Shown piece by piece: positions 8,623 through 17,633 of a stretch of DNA of 64,000 nt. How positions within the stretch are numbered: the first letter of the stretch is position 1; the number at the start of each line of letters is the position of its first letter. The notes under the pieces are model-generated. The model did no database searches, was not told the DNA's origin, and saw only the letters and a list, made by a program, of their open reading frames with translations. Origin of the DNA: Bin52 sp965213935 (GTDB lineage: Bacteria > Pseudomonadota > Alphaproteobacteria > Thalassobaculales > Thalassobaculaceae); NCBI GenBank assembly GCA_965213935.1, contig CBDCAO010000012.1:496001-560000 (forward strand), read 5' to 3'. Made by a program: the position numbers and the translations under genes.

Positions 8623-9744
8623 ATGCGAACCGCCATACTCACCGTTCTCCTTGCATTTGTCATCTTCGCACCGCCGGTCGATGCGACGGAGGTCTCGACC
8701 GAGCGCTACCGGGTGAGGGTGGTGACCGTCGCCGACGGGCTTGCCCATCCGTGGGGCCTCGCCTGGCTGCCGGACGGGCGCATGCTCGTGACCGAGCGCC
8801 CTGGCCGCCTGCGGCTGGTCACGCCAGAAGGCGAAGTCTCCGAACCGGTTGCGGGCCTGCCGTCCGTCGCCGCCGGCGGCCAGGGCGGACTGCTCGATGT
8901 CCTCGTCGACCCGGACTTCGCGGACTCCGGCATCATCTACTTCGCCTATTCCGAACGGGATCACGACGGTCGCGGCACCACGGTGGTGCGCGCCGTGCTT
9001 GACGGCATGACATTGCGGGACCCCCTGGTCCTGTTCCGTCAGACCCCGAAGAGCGGCGGCGGCCGGCATTTCGGCTCACGACTGGCGCTGGCGCCGGACG
9101 GAACCCTGTTCATCACCATCGGCGACCGCGGCCAGGCGGAACTGGCGCAGTCGCTCACTGTCAACCGGGGCCAGGTGATCCGTGTGACCACAGACGGAAG
9201 GGTGCCCGACGACAACCCGTTCGCCGGCAGGGCCGACACCCGTCCGGAGATCTGGTCGTACGGCCATCGCAACCCCCAGGGTGCTGCCGTGCACCCGGAA
9301 ACCGGGCAGCTGTGGATCCACGAGCACGGAGCCCGGGGCGGCGACGAGATCAACCTGCCGCTGCCCGGCAGAAACTACGGATGGCCGGAGATCTCCTACG
9401 GTACCCACTACGACTGGAGCAAGATCGGCGCTGGACATGCCAGGAAAGGAATGGAACAGCCGCTTCATTACTGGGACCCGTCGATCGCGCCGTCGGGCAT
9501 GACATTCGTGACCGGCACGCCGTTCGACAAGTGGCGGGGCAACCTTCTGATCGGCGCGCTGAAGGACCGCATGCTGGTCCGTGTGACGCTCGATGGCGAC
9601 CACCGGGTGACGGGTGAGGAACACATGCTGGAGGAACTCGGGGAACGCATCCGCGACGTACGCCAGGGCGCCGACGGCCATATCTACCTGCTGACCGATT
9701 CCCGCAACGGCCGGATCCTGAGGCTGGAGCCTGTCACCGACTGA
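8623..9744 (+). CDS. PQQ-dependent aldose sugar dehydrogenase (YliI/glucose-sorbosone type)
   Basis: The 373-residue protein begins with a Sec signal peptide (MRTAILTVLLAFVIFAPPVDA, cut after the Ala near residue 21), so it is exported to the periplasm. The six-bladed propeller of soluble glucose/sorbosone dehydrogenases is indicated by LAHPWGLAWLPDGRMLVTERPGRL, GGQGGLLDVLVDPDF, GSRLALAPDGTLFITIGDRG, YGHRNPQGAAVHPETG, WIHEHGARGGDEIN and GRNYGWPEISYG. Family members oxidise aldose sugars using PQQ and calcium. The ATG is preceded by AGGAA at suitable spacing; the open frame extends far upstream but that part is antisense to the SDR gene. No PQQ synthesis genes are in the window. Confidence 0.9.
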   Translation: MRTAILTVLLAFVIFAPPVDATEVSTERYRVRVVTVADGLAHPWGLAWLPDGRMLVTERPGRLRLVTPEGEVSEPVAGLPSVAAGGQGGLLDVLVDPDFADSGIIYFAYSERDHDGRGTTVVRAVLDGMTLRDPLVLFRQTPKSGGGRHFGSRLALAPDGTLFITIGDRGQAELAQSLTVNRGQVIRVTTDGRVPDDNPFAGRADTRPEIWSYGHRNPQGAAVHPETGQLWIHEHGARGGDEINLPLPGRNYGWPEISYGTHYDWSKIGAGHARKGMEQPLHYWDPSIAPSGMTFVTGTPFDKWRGNLLIGALKDRMLVRVTLDGDHRVTGEEHMLEELGERIRDVRQGADGHIYLLTDSRNGRILRLEPVTD

Positions 9745-9756
9745 CGCCGGCGCCGG

Positions 9757-10359
9757 TCACGGATACAGGCGCGCCACCGTCCAGCCGGTCCGGGTGCTCT
9801 CGAACCGGAACCGGTCGTGCAACCGGTGATCACCCTGTTGCCAGAACTCGATCCGGTCGGGCAAGACACGAAACCCACTCCAGGATTCGGGCCTGGGAAT
9901 GTTATCGCCCGGGTGCGCGCGATCGAGCTCCGCAACCGCCTGCAACAGCACCTCGCGGCTGGCGAGCGGCTGCGACTGGCGCGATGCCAGCGCACCGATT
10001 CGGCTGACCCTGCCACGGCTTGCGAAATAGGCGTCGGCCTCCGCATCGGTCACCGATTCAACCGGGCCTTCCACCCGGACCTGGCGTCCCAGCGCCTTCC
10101 AGTGAAAGCACAGCGCGGCCTGCGGACTGGCAGCCAGTTCCTCTCCCTTGCGCGAATCAAGGTGGGTGTAGAACACGAATCCTCGCCGGTCCGTCCCCTT
10201 CACCAGTACCATGCGGACCGACGGACGCCCGTGGCCGTCGGTCGTCGCAAGCGCCATGGCGTCGGGTTCCGGTTCCGCGGACGCCTGGGCCTCGGCGTAC
10301 CACCGGTCAAACAGTGCAAAAGGATCGTCAGTGTCCGGCTCGAACATGATGCTCCGCAT
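9757..10359 (-). CDS. pdxH: pyridoxamine 5'-phosphate oxidase
   Basis: FMN enzyme that makes pyridoxal 5'-phosphate from PNP/PMP in the vitamin B6 pathway. Family motifs are in order: DPFALFDRWYAEAQ near the start, PSVRMVLVKG, GFVFYTHLDSRKGEEL, AALCFHWKALGRQVRVEG, then PESWSGFRVLPDRIEFWQQGDHRLHDRF (split here by its known blocks) and the C-terminal RLYP. Length about 200 residues, as usual. The reading frame stays open up to a GTG at 10401, but its ribosome-binding site would be too close; ATG at 10359 or 10347 is more likely. Convergent with the sugar dehydrogenase gene, 12 bp apart. Confidence 0.94.
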   Translation of the reverse strand: MRSIMFEPDTDDPFALFDRWYAEAQASAEPEPDAMALATTDGHGRPSVRMVLVKGTDRRGFVFYTHLDSRKGEELAASPQAALCFHWKALGRQVRVEGPVESVTDAEADAYFASRGRVSRIGALASRQSQPLASREVLLQAVAELDRAHPGDNIPRPESWSGFRVLPDRIEFWQQGDHRLHDRFRFESTRTGWTVARLYP

Positions 10360-10500
10360 CCGCGGACGACGCGCTGGATCACGCTCGTCCTGTACATCCA
10401 CTCTTCCGGTGCGGTATTGTCACGACGAATTTGGGCCTGTCCAGACCAATCGTGCGGTCCGGTCCTTGCCGGTACGCCGCTATCACGGGAGACCCTGGTA

Positions 10501-10968
10501 ATGGTTCGTCAACTTGCACTAGTCGCCGCGCTGGTTTTCGGCTTGGCTGCCTGCCAGACAGGCGGGCCGAAACAGGGAGCCGGAACGCTTCTCGGCGGGG
10601 TTACCGGAGCGGTCGCCGGTTCCCAGTTCGGGTCGGGAGACGGCCGGGTCGCGATGGCAGCCGCGGGAGCGCTGCTCGGCGCCCTGATCGGTTCGGAGAT
10701 CGGCGCCTCGCTTGATCGTGCCGATCGCCTTGCAATGGGTCAGGCAACCCAGTCGGCGCTGGAAAGCCAGCCGTCGGGAACCCAGGTGGGCTGGAGCAAC
10801 CCGGACTCAGGCAACTTCGGCACCATCGTTCCGGAACCGGCCTTCAAGGACACGACCGGTCGCTATTGCCGGGAGTTCCAGCAGTCCATCACGGTTGGTG
10901 GAAAGAACGAGTCCGGCTATGGAACCGCCTGCCGTCAGCCGGACGGCAGCTGGCAGATCGTCAACTAG
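10501..10968 (+). CDS. glycine-zipper outer-membrane lipoprotein (17 kDa antigen type)
   Basis: The 155-residue protein has a lipoprotein signal with lipobox LAAC (Cys at residue 18), so it is lipidated and probably sorted to the outer membrane. Residues 25-75 are a glycine-zipper: GAGTLLGGVTGAVAGSQFG and AAAGALLGALIGSEIGASLD. This is followed by the conserved C-terminal RYCREFQQSITVGGK...GTACRQPDGSWQIV block of the rickettsial 17 kDa antigen/SmpA-like family common in alphaproteobacteria. Likely role is envelope integrity. ATG is preceded by GGGAGA. It stands alone between pdxH (divergent) and the NTF2-like gene. Confidence 0.88.
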   Translation: MVRQLALVAALVFGLAACQTGGPKQGAGTLLGGVTGAVAGSQFGSGDGRVAMAAAGALLGALIGSEIGASLDRADRLAMGQATQSALESQPSGTQVGWSNPDSGNFGTIVPEPAFKDTTGRYCREFQQSITVGGKNESGYGTACRQPDGSWQIVN

Positions 10969-11009
10969 GGCACTGCACCTGCCTCGGTTGTCAGGGTGGG
11001 AGACAGTCC

Positions 11010-11399
11010 ATGAGCAGGCCGGACCACGAAGGGGATCTGCGCGCCATCACCGGTGTGCTCGAGGAGTACTTCGACGGGCTCTACGAAGGCGACCTTGACG
11101 CCTTTGCCCGGGTGTTTCACGAGCACGCCCATCTCTATGCGACCGACGGCCAGAACGTGACCGACTGGCCGCGCGCGGAGTACTTCGAACGGATCGCGGC
11201 CCGCCCGTCCCCGGCCTCCCAGGGCCTGCCTCGCCATGACCGGATCGTGTCCATTCACCGGGCCGGCCCCGACACTGCGCTCGCCACGGTCAACTGCGCC
11301 ATTCCGCCACGGTATTTCACCGACTACCTGACACTTCTCAGGATCGGTTCGGACTGGCGAATCATCTCCAAGACGTTTCATACCGACGTTCACGAGTAG
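11010..11399 (+). CDS. nuclear transport factor 2 / SnoaL-like family protein
   Basis: A 129-residue cytoplasmic protein with the cone-shaped NTF2-like fold suggested by VLEEYFDGLYEGDLDAFARVFHEHAHLYATDGQ, by WPRAEYFERIAARPSP, and by the C-terminal strand pattern FTDYLTLLRIGSDWRIISKTFHTD (quoted in parts). It resembles the putative lumazine-binding/NTF2-like group that occurs as stand-alone proteins. No catalytic role can be assigned. A GGGAG ribosome-binding site lies 8 bases before the ATG. 41 bp follow the lipoprotein gene. Confidence 0.75.
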   Translation: MSRPDHEGDLRAITGVLEEYFDGLYEGDLDAFARVFHEHAHLYATDGQNVTDWPRAEYFERIAARPSPASQGLPRHDRIVSIHRAGPDTALATVNCAIPPRYFTDYLTLLRIGSDWRIISKTFHTDVHE

Positions 11400-11589
11400 C
11401 GGCGGCGCCTGGCCCCACCGTGCCCTGACAAATGTGCATGGTGTCGGGCTGCGGTACGATCAGTCCATCATACCCCAGGCAGATCACGCCATCTGAAGTC
11501 TCCTGCGTTTGGGTCTGGTCACGGCCGCTGTATTCCGCCCCGGATGTGTTCCCGAGGGTGGTGCAGAAGCAAAGGCTTCCGACCTCTAC

Positions 11590-11919
11590 CGGCAAGGCGG
11601 ATGGGTCGAAGCAGGCGTAATCGCCTCGTCAGGGAACACCCCTGCCATGTTGACGGAGCGATCGAGCGCGATCGGCACTCGTACCTGCGCGCTTCCTCGA
11701 CGATACGGCGCACAGGAAGCCCTCCGAGGCTGTGGGTTTCCTGAAATGCTGTCAGGGCGTCGATCGCGCTTCGTACCCTGGCAGAATCGCGTTGGCGGAA
11801 CGGGACCAACTCGGCGACTGGCGACCGTGCATGGTGATGACGAAGCGTTCGCCAGCCTCGAGGCGCCGGAGCGGCTGGTGAAATCGGCTCTTGGCCTCAA
11901 ATGCTCCGATTTCGGACAC
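11590..11919 (-). pseudogene. decayed Phd-type antitoxin plus VapC-like toxin start
   Basis: From a GTG at 11919 one frame reads VSEIGAFEAKSRFHQPLRRLEAGERFVITMHGRQ (given in two known blocks: GAFEAKSRF and LEAGERFVITMHGR), the DNA-binding half of a Phd/YefM antitoxin. Near 11822 the frame slips by one base, after which another frame continues with the expected ELVPF-like MVPFRQRDSARVRSAI and ends with RRIVEEARRY, typical of an antitoxin tail. A third frame then shows IALDRSVNMAGVFPDEA, similar to the PIN-domain toxin start (DASVxMAWxFxDE), but it breaks after about 20 residues. The locus is therefore a dead toxin-antitoxin pair. Nothing recognisable fills 11400-11590. Confidence 0.6.
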
Positions 11920-12352
11920 GGCATGCGCCTCCAGAACGGACCCTCTTTCGTTCTGGCTGTCGCAGACTGGTCCGAACAGGTGTCGCCGACAAGCGGGACA
12001 GACACGAAGCCGGTGCCGCGCGAAGAGGTTCCGGGGATCAGCAGGTCCGGGTCCCGGAGCCGAACGGTGCGTCAGGCGGAGCCTGCGTCCCGATCGCAAC
12101 GTTCATGAGAGCAGGTTCAACGATTGCGCCGGTGGCCTGACCGGTGAGCGGAGCGTCGGTGGCGATCACGCTGTCGGAAGCGGAACAACGCGGGCCAGTG
12201 GACGGCCCGGAGAACCAGCGCGTCGGGCGTGGAGTGTCTTGGCTGACGCGGACGGACTTGGGAACTGGACGAGCAACGAACACTTCTGTCCGCAACCCCC
12301 GCTACCGCACGGCGGCAGACGCGCAGCACCCGGCCCCCGGGAATCCGGATGC
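11920..12352. other. intergenic, no gene seen
   Basis: About 430 bp between the dead toxin-antitoxin remnant and the end of argG. Open frames here are short or are extensions of high-GC shadows and show no family motifs. Confidence 0.5.
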
Positions 12353-13564
12353 CTATCCCAGCATCATCCTGTTCAGGCGCAGACGCAGCGCGTTCAGCCT
12401 GATGAAGCCGTGGGCGTCACGGTGATCGTAGTCGCCCTCACCTTCCTCGAAGGTCACGTAGTCGGCCGAGTACAGGCTCTTCTCGGCCTTCCGCCCGACC
12501 ACGCTCGTGTTCCCCTTGTACAGCTTGAGCCGCACCACTCCGGTGACATGGCGCTGGCTGAAGTCGATTGCCGCCTGCATCATCTCGCGCTCCGGCGAGA
12601 ACCAGAACCCGTTGTAGACCAGTTCGGCGTAGCGCGGCATCAGCTCGTCCTTCAGATGCGCCATGCCCCGGTCGAGCGTCAGGCTCTCCATCGCCCGGTG
12701 GGCAACATGCAGGATGGTCCCGCCCGGCGTTTCGTAGAGCCCCCGGTTCTTCATCCCGACGAACCGGTTCTCCACCAGGTCAAGCCGGCCGATGCCGTTC
12801 TCGTACCCGAGCTCGTTCAGCCGCGCGAGCAAGGTCGCCGGGCTCAGTTCGACCCCGTCGATCGAGACGGCATCGCCACACCGGAAACCGACCTCGACAT
12901 AGGTCGGCCGGTCCGGCGCGTCCTCCGGCGCCCTGGTTCGCGACCAGATGTACTCCTCGCCCTCGACCCAGGGATCCTCCAGCACCTTGCCCTCGCTGGA
13001 TGCGTGCAGCAGGTTGGCATCAACCGAGAACGGCGCCTCGCCGCGCCTGTCGCGCGCTATCGGTATCTGGCGCGACTCGGCGTAGTTCAGCAGGTCGGTC
13101 CGCGACGCGAGTTCCCATTCCCGCCACGGCGCGATGATGCGGATATGCGGATTGAGTGCGTAGTAGCTGAGCTCGAAACGCACCTGGTCGTTGCCCTTGC
13201 CGGTAGCGCCATGGGCAACGGCGTCGGCACCGGTCTCGGCCGCAATCTCGATCTGCCGCTTGGCAATCAGCGGCCGGGCGATCGAGGTTCCGAGCAGGTA
13301 GGTCCCCTCGTAGAGGGCATTGGCGCGAAACATCGGAAACACGAAGTCGCGGACGAATTCCTCCCTCAGATCCTCGACATAGATTTCCGATATGCCCATC
13401 AGCCGCGCCTTCTGGCGCGCCGGTTCCAGGTCCTCGCCCTGGCCCAGGTCCGCGGTGAAGGTCACGACCTCGCACCGGTAGGTATCCTGGAGCCACCGCA
13501 GGATGATCGACGTGTCCAGTCCGCCGGAATAGGCGAGCACCACCTTCCTGATCTGATCGGCCAT
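12353..13564 (-). CDS. argG: argininosuccinate synthase
   Basis: Catalyses ATP-dependent condensation of citrulline and aspartate in arginine synthesis; cytoplasmic. The 403-residue protein starts MADQIRKVVLAYSGGLDTSI, with the ATP-pyrophosphatase loop AYSGGLDTS at residues 10-18. Other signatures: ADLGQGEDLEPARQKA, GTSIARPLIAKRQIEIA, HGATGKGNDQVRFEL and PWREWELASRTDLLNYA. Length is normal. The six codons in front of the chosen ATG are open but unsupported. No other arg genes are adjacent. Confidence 0.97.
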   Translation of the reverse strand: MADQIRKVVLAYSGGLDTSIILRWLQDTYRCEVVTFTADLGQGEDLEPARQKARLMGISEIYVEDLREEFVRDFVFPMFRANALYEGTYLLGTSIARPLIAKRQIEIAAETGADAVAHGATGKGNDQVRFELSYYALNPHIRIIAPWREWELASRTDLLNYAESRQIPIARDRRGEAPFSVDANLLHASSEGKVLEDPWVEGEEYIWSRTRAPEDAPDRPTYVEVGFRCGDAVSIDGVELSPATLLARLNELGYENGIGRLDLVENRFVGMKNRGLYETPGGTILHVAHRAMESLTLDRGMAHLKDELMPRYAELVYNGFWFSPEREMMQAAIDFSQRHVTGVVRLKLYKGNTSVVGRKAEKSLYSADYVTFEEGEGDYDHRDAHGFIRLNALRLRLNRMMLG

Positions 13565-13721
13565 TGCATTTCCCCACGTCATCTCTCACCGGCTGTCCGG
13601 CGCGGCAGTATAGGGTCCGCGACCGGACCGGCAACCGGTCGATGTCAATTGCTGGCGGGGCGTCTGCAGGGGACGGCGCCGGAGGCGCCCGACCGAAATT
13701 GTTCTGGAAGCGGGAACGCGA

Positions 13722-16244
13722 CTACTCGTTTCGCAGCATCGGCGCTGCCCTCACGCCCAGGACCCGCCACAGGCCGAGCAGGCCGAGCCCGACGGTGCAG
13801 GCGAGGCTGGCGAGCGTTGCCACCAGGATCGTCTGCATGCTCAGCACGTAGCTCTCCGCGCGCATGAGCTCGGTGACCACGAACCTGCCGATCACCGACC
13901 CGAGGACGGCGGCAACCAGCGCGGTCAGCAGGCCGAGCACCGCGTGTTCGACCAGGTAGGAGACCACGATCCTGGACCTGGTCGCACCGAGCACCTTCAG
14001 GATCACTGCGTCGTGCACCCGGCGCTGCTGCCCGGTGAAGACCGCCCCGGCCAGCACCAGCACACCGGCAAGCAAGGTGACGCTCGCGGTCCCCTGCACC
14101 GCCAGCGCGACCGCCTCGATGATGCGCGTGGCATTGCGCAGCGCGTCGCGCACGCTGATCGCGGAGACGTTGGGAAAGGCGTCGATCACTGCGCCCTGCA
14201 CCGCCTCCTCCGCCTCCACCCCGTCGGCGTAGACGGTCGCAATCACGCTGTGCGGCGCGCGTTCGAGCACGCCCGGGGAATAGACAATGACAAAGTTCAT
14301 CGCGAGGCTTCGCCACTCGATGTTCCTCAGGTTGGCGATGGTGGCGGTGATCTCGCGCCCGAACAGGTTGACCGTGATGCTGTCGCCGAGCCCGACGCCG
14401 AGCCCCCGGGCCACGGCGGCGTCAAACGACATCAGCGGCGGACCGGCATAGGTCTCCGGCCACCAATCCCCGGCGGTGATCTGTACTCCCGCTGGTTCCG
14501 CCGCCCTGTAGGTCAGCCCGCGTTCACCGCGGAGCGCCCAGGCGACTTCCTCGTCGGGCTCGACCTGGTCCGCCGGGACACCCGCGACCCGCACGATCCG
14601 TCCCTGCACCATCGGCGTGCGTTCGAACCGGGTCACGCCGGGAACCGAGCTGACCACCTCGATGAACCGGTCAGCCTGGTGCGGCTGTATGTCGAGGAAG
14701 AAGTAGGACGGGGCCTCGTCGGGTATCCGCGTGCCGAGCTGGTGAAGCAGGTTGAAATGCACCAGGCCGACGGTCACCAGCACCGTCAGGCCCAGGCCCA
14801 GCGACAGGATCAGGGCAGGCGCGGGGCTGCCCGGCCGGTGCAGGTTGGCCATGGCCATCCGCATCTCCGGGTTGCGCAGATGCGGCAATCGCCGCAGCAG
14901 CCGCACCAGCAGCAGTCCGCCGCCGCCGAACACCACCAGAACGCCGACAGCCCCGGCAATGAACCAGAGCGTCAGGCCGCGGTCAGGGCTGGTGAGCAGG
15001 GCAAGCGCGGCGAGGCCAGCGGACGCGCCCGCCGTGATCAGCAACGCGCCTGTCCCGGGCCAGCCGCCGGGCGGCGCGATGCTGGCGCGAAACAGGTGTG
15101 CCGCCCGGATGGCCCTGGTCTTGCCCAGAGGCCAGGCCGCGAAGGCCAGCGTCGTGCCGTAGCCGAAGACGGCCGCGACCGCGACCGGCTCCCAGTAGAA
15201 GCCGGCTGGAAGCGCGACCGGAAACAACCCGCTGATCATCATCGAGACCGCCGGAGGCACAACCAGACCGACCAGTCCGCCGAGCACGATGCCGACGGTT
15301 GCCAGCACCAGCGACTGGACCAGGTAAATCGCGAAGATCAGCCGGCCCGGTGCACCCAGGCATTTCAGGATCGCGATGGTACCGGTCCGCCGCTCGATCA
15401 GGGCGCGGACCGCGTTGGCAACGCCCACTCCCCCGACCAGAAGTGCCGTCAGACCCACGAGGGTCAGGAACAGCGACGCGCGGTCGATAAAGGTCCGGAA
15501 CCCTGGAGCCGCTCCGGTGGTATCGCGGATCTCGAAACCGCTGTCGGCAAACTCCCGCCTCAGGGTTCCGACCGCCGGACCGGCCTCGCCGCGGACGCGA
15601 ACGCGGTACAGGAAATCAACCAGGCTTCCGACGGTCACCAGTCCGGTCTGCCCGAGACCCGCAGTCGAGATCATCAGTCTCGGACCGAGCGCGGTGAACC
15701 GGATGGTCCGGTCGGGTTCGCTCTCGATCTCGCCGCGGATCTCGAACTCGCCGGTGCCGACCAGCACCCGGTCGCCGACGGCAAGGCCCAGTCGCAGCAG
15801 CAATGCCGGGTCGGCGACGGCGCCGTGTACCCCCTCGCGCGCCGCCAGGGCGTCCGACAGCGCCATCCCGTCTGTCAGCACCAGGGAGCCGTAGAGCGGG
15901 TAGAGGCCGTCAACGGCCTTCAGTTCGATCAGGCTGTGCCCGTCTCCACTCGCGGGGCGCGCCATCGCGCGCAGGCTTGTCACCTCCGAGACCTCGCCGA
16001 ATTCCCCGAGCCGGTCGCGGTCCCGCTGTTCCATCGGGCGATGGAGCACGGTAATCGAAACGTCGCCGCCAAGCAGCAGCCGCGCATCGCGGACGATACC
16101 GCTGCGCATGGCCTCGGACACCGATCCGACGCCGGCGATAGCGGCCACGCCCAGGGCAAGGCAGGCGATGAAGATCCGGAAATGGCCCAGGCCGCCGCGC
16201 AGTTCCCGGGCCGCCAGCGTGACCGCCAGGGAGACCGGGATCAT
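13722..16244 (-). CDS. FtsX-like ABC transporter permease (YbbP type)
   Basis: The 840-residue inner-membrane protein has the double FtsX layout: one N-terminal helix (FIACLALGVAAIAGVGSV), a large periplasmic domain, a three-helix FtsX block around residues 250-400, a further pair of helices, a second periplasmic domain, and a last three-helix block from about residue 720. It matches YbbP-like permeases that work with a YbbA ATPase, thought to extract hydrophobic compounds or lipoproteins from the inner membrane. Its start overlaps the stop of the ATPase gene by 4 bp (ATGA type), so the pair is translationally coupled. Confidence 0.9.
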   Translation of the reverse strand: MIPVSLAVTLAARELRGGLGHFRIFIACLALGVAAIAGVGSVSEAMRSGIVRDARLLLGGDVSITVLHRPMEQRDRDRLGEFGEVSEVTSLRAMARPASGDGHSLIELKAVDGLYPLYGSLVLTDGMALSDALAAREGVHGAVADPALLLRLGLAVGDRVLVGTGEFEIRGEIESEPDRTIRFTALGPRLMISTAGLGQTGLVTVGSLVDFLYRVRVRGEAGPAVGTLRREFADSGFEIRDTTGAAPGFRTFIDRASLFLTLVGLTALLVGGVGVANAVRALIERRTGTIAILKCLGAPGRLIFAIYLVQSLVLATVGIVLGGLVGLVVPPAVSMMISGLFPVALPAGFYWEPVAVAAVFGYGTTLAFAAWPLGKTRAIRAAHLFRASIAPPGGWPGTGALLITAGASAGLAALALLTSPDRGLTLWFIAGAVGVLVVFGGGGLLLVRLLRRLPHLRNPEMRMAMANLHRPGSPAPALILSLGLGLTVLVTVGLVHFNLLHQLGTRIPDEAPSYFFLDIQPHQADRFIEVVSSVPGVTRFERTPMVQGRIVRVAGVPADQVEPDEEVAWALRGERGLTYRAAEPAGVQITAGDWWPETYAGPPLMSFDAAVARGLGVGLGDSITVNLFGREITATIANLRNIEWRSLAMNFVIVYSPGVLERAPHSVIATVYADGVEAEEAVQGAVIDAFPNVSAISVRDALRNATRIIEAVALAVQGTASVTLLAGVLVLAGAVFTGQQRRVHDAVILKVLGATRSRIVVSYLVEHAVLGLLTALVAAVLGSVIGRFVVTELMRAESYVLSMQTILVATLASLACTVGLGLLGLWRVLGVRAAPMLRNE

Positions 16245-16954
16245 TGCCCGTCACCGTTAGGGGCAGCGATCCGGCCGTCGGCCATGGCAAGGATCCGGTC
16301 GCAGCGCGCAGCGAGTTCACGGTCATGGGTGATGAGAACCAGGGTGGTGCCGTGCTCGGCCTGCAGGTCGAACAGCAGGTCCATCACGCCGGTGCCGGTC
16401 ACGCTGTCGAGGTTGCCGGTCGGCTCGTCCGCCAGCAGCAGCGCCGGCTGCCCCACGAAGGCCCGGGCGATGGCGACCCGCTGCTGTTCGCCGCCCGAGA
16501 GCTGGTCCGGATAGTGTCCGACGCGGTGACCCAGTCCGACCAGGCCGAGACTGTGACCGGCGCGGTCGAAGGCGCCGGAAACACCGGCCAGTTCGAGCGG
16601 AATGGCCACGTTCTCGAGCGCCGTCATGGTCGGGATCAGGCGAAACGCCTGGAACACGATTCCCACCGTATCGCGGCGGAAGGTGGCGAGCCGGTCCTCG
16701 TTCAGGCCCGCGAGGTCGTGCCCGGCAACCCGCACGTCACCCGATGTGACGCCCTCGAGCCCCGCCATCACCATCATGAGCGTGGACTTGCCGGCGCCGG
16801 AGGGGCCGACAACCCCGATGGTTTCCCCGGTCCCGATCCGCAGACTGACACCCTGCAGTATGCTAACCTCGCCGGCAGCGCTGGCGAGACTGAGGTGCAC
16901 GTCATCGAGTTCGATCAGGGCCGGCAGCGGGCTCGCGGGTGCAGCCATGGTCAT
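16241..16954 (-). CDS. ABC transporter ATP-binding protein (YbbA type)
   Basis: A 237-residue cytoplasmic ATPase of the LolD/YbbA class. Walker A GPSGAGKST is at about residues 50-58, the signature LSGGEQQRVAIARA at about 147-160 and Walker B LLLADEPTGNLD at about 168-179, followed by the switch His in LVLITHDRELA. It is coupled to the FtsX-like permease and divergent from the tesA-like esterase with a 24 bp gap. This divergent tesA / ybbA-ybbP arrangement is conserved in many proteobacteria. Confidence 0.93.
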   Translation of the reverse strand: MTMAAPASPLPALIELDDVHLSLASAAGEVSILQGVSLRIGTGETIGVVGPSGAGKSTLMMVMAGLEGVTSGDVRVAGHDLAGLNEDRLATFRRDTVGIVFQAFRLIPTMTALENVAIPLELAGVSGAFDRAGHSLGLVGLGHRVGHYPDQLSGGEQQRVAIARAFVGQPALLLADEPTGNLDSVTGTGVMDLLFDLQAEHGTTLVLITHDRELAARCDRILAMADGRIAAPNGDGQ

Positions 16955-16978
16955 GGTGGTCTCTCAGGACACGGGGGC

Positions 16979-17626
16979 ATGTGGAAGCGCAACATTACTA
17001 CCACGCTGTGGCCGGTTCTCGCAGTGTTGCTGTCGGTGCTTGCGACCCCGCTCGACGCCCGGGACCTGCGGCTGCTCGCCTTCGGCGACAGCCTGACCGC
17101 CGGGTACGGACTCGCCGAATCCGAAGGATTCACGGTCCGACTGGAGACGGCACTGAGAGCGCGCGATCACCAGGTCACGGTCGTCAACGCCGGGCGGTCC
17201 GGCGATACCAGCACCGGTGGGCGCACCCGACTTGACTGGTGGCTCGAGGAGGCACCGGACGCGGTCCTGCTCGAACTCGGGGCGAACGACGGGCTGCGCG
17301 GCATCGACCCCGAGCTCACGCACGAGAACCTCGACTGGATCCTGAACCGGCTCGATGCGGCCGGACTGCCGGTTCTGCTCGCCGGAATGGAGGCGCCGGC
17401 CAACTACGGGCCCGAATACGCAGACGAGTTCCGCTCCGTCTTCGCCCGGCTCGCCGAGCGTCATGACGTGGTCTGGTACCCGTTCTTTCTCGAGGGGATC
17501 GCAACCCGTCCGGAACTCAACCAGCGCGACGGCATCCACCCCAATCCACGCGGGGTCGACGAACTGGTCCGCCGCATCCTCCCGTTCGTCGAGGAACTGC
17601 TGGCCCGTGTCCCGGCGCCGCGCTGA
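16979..17626 (+). CDS. tesA: periplasmic GDSL-type arylesterase / lysophospholipase
   Basis: A 215-residue SGNH hydrolase with an N-terminal signal peptide (hydrophobic residues 8-25, cut near ATPLDA). Block I FGDSLTAGYGL carries the nucleophile Ser, block II has the Gly in GRSGDTSTGG, block III is LELGANDGLRG with the oxyanion Asn, and block V DGIHPNPRG supplies the Asp and His. It hydrolyses thioesters, aryl esters or lysophospholipids. It faces the YbbA/YbbP transporter genes. ATG at 16979 was chosen because it directly precedes the signal peptide. Confidence 0.92.
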   Translation: MWKRNITTTLWPVLAVLLSVLATPLDARDLRLLAFGDSLTAGYGLAESEGFTVRLETALRARDHQVTVVNAGRSGDTSTGGRTRLDWWLEEAPDAVLLELGANDGLRGIDPELTHENLDWILNRLDAAGLPVLLAGMEAPANYGPEYADEFRSVFARLAERHDVVWYPFFLEGIATRPELNQRDGIHPNPRGVDELVRRILPFVEELLARVPAPR

Positions 17627-17633
17627 CTGAGTC

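Noticed and set aside
11891..16514. Very long plus-strand open frames (658 and 856 codons) across argG and the FtsX permease
   Set aside because: They are antisense to clearly conserved genes, carry no family motif and are rich in Arg, Pro and His as expected for high-GC shadow frames.
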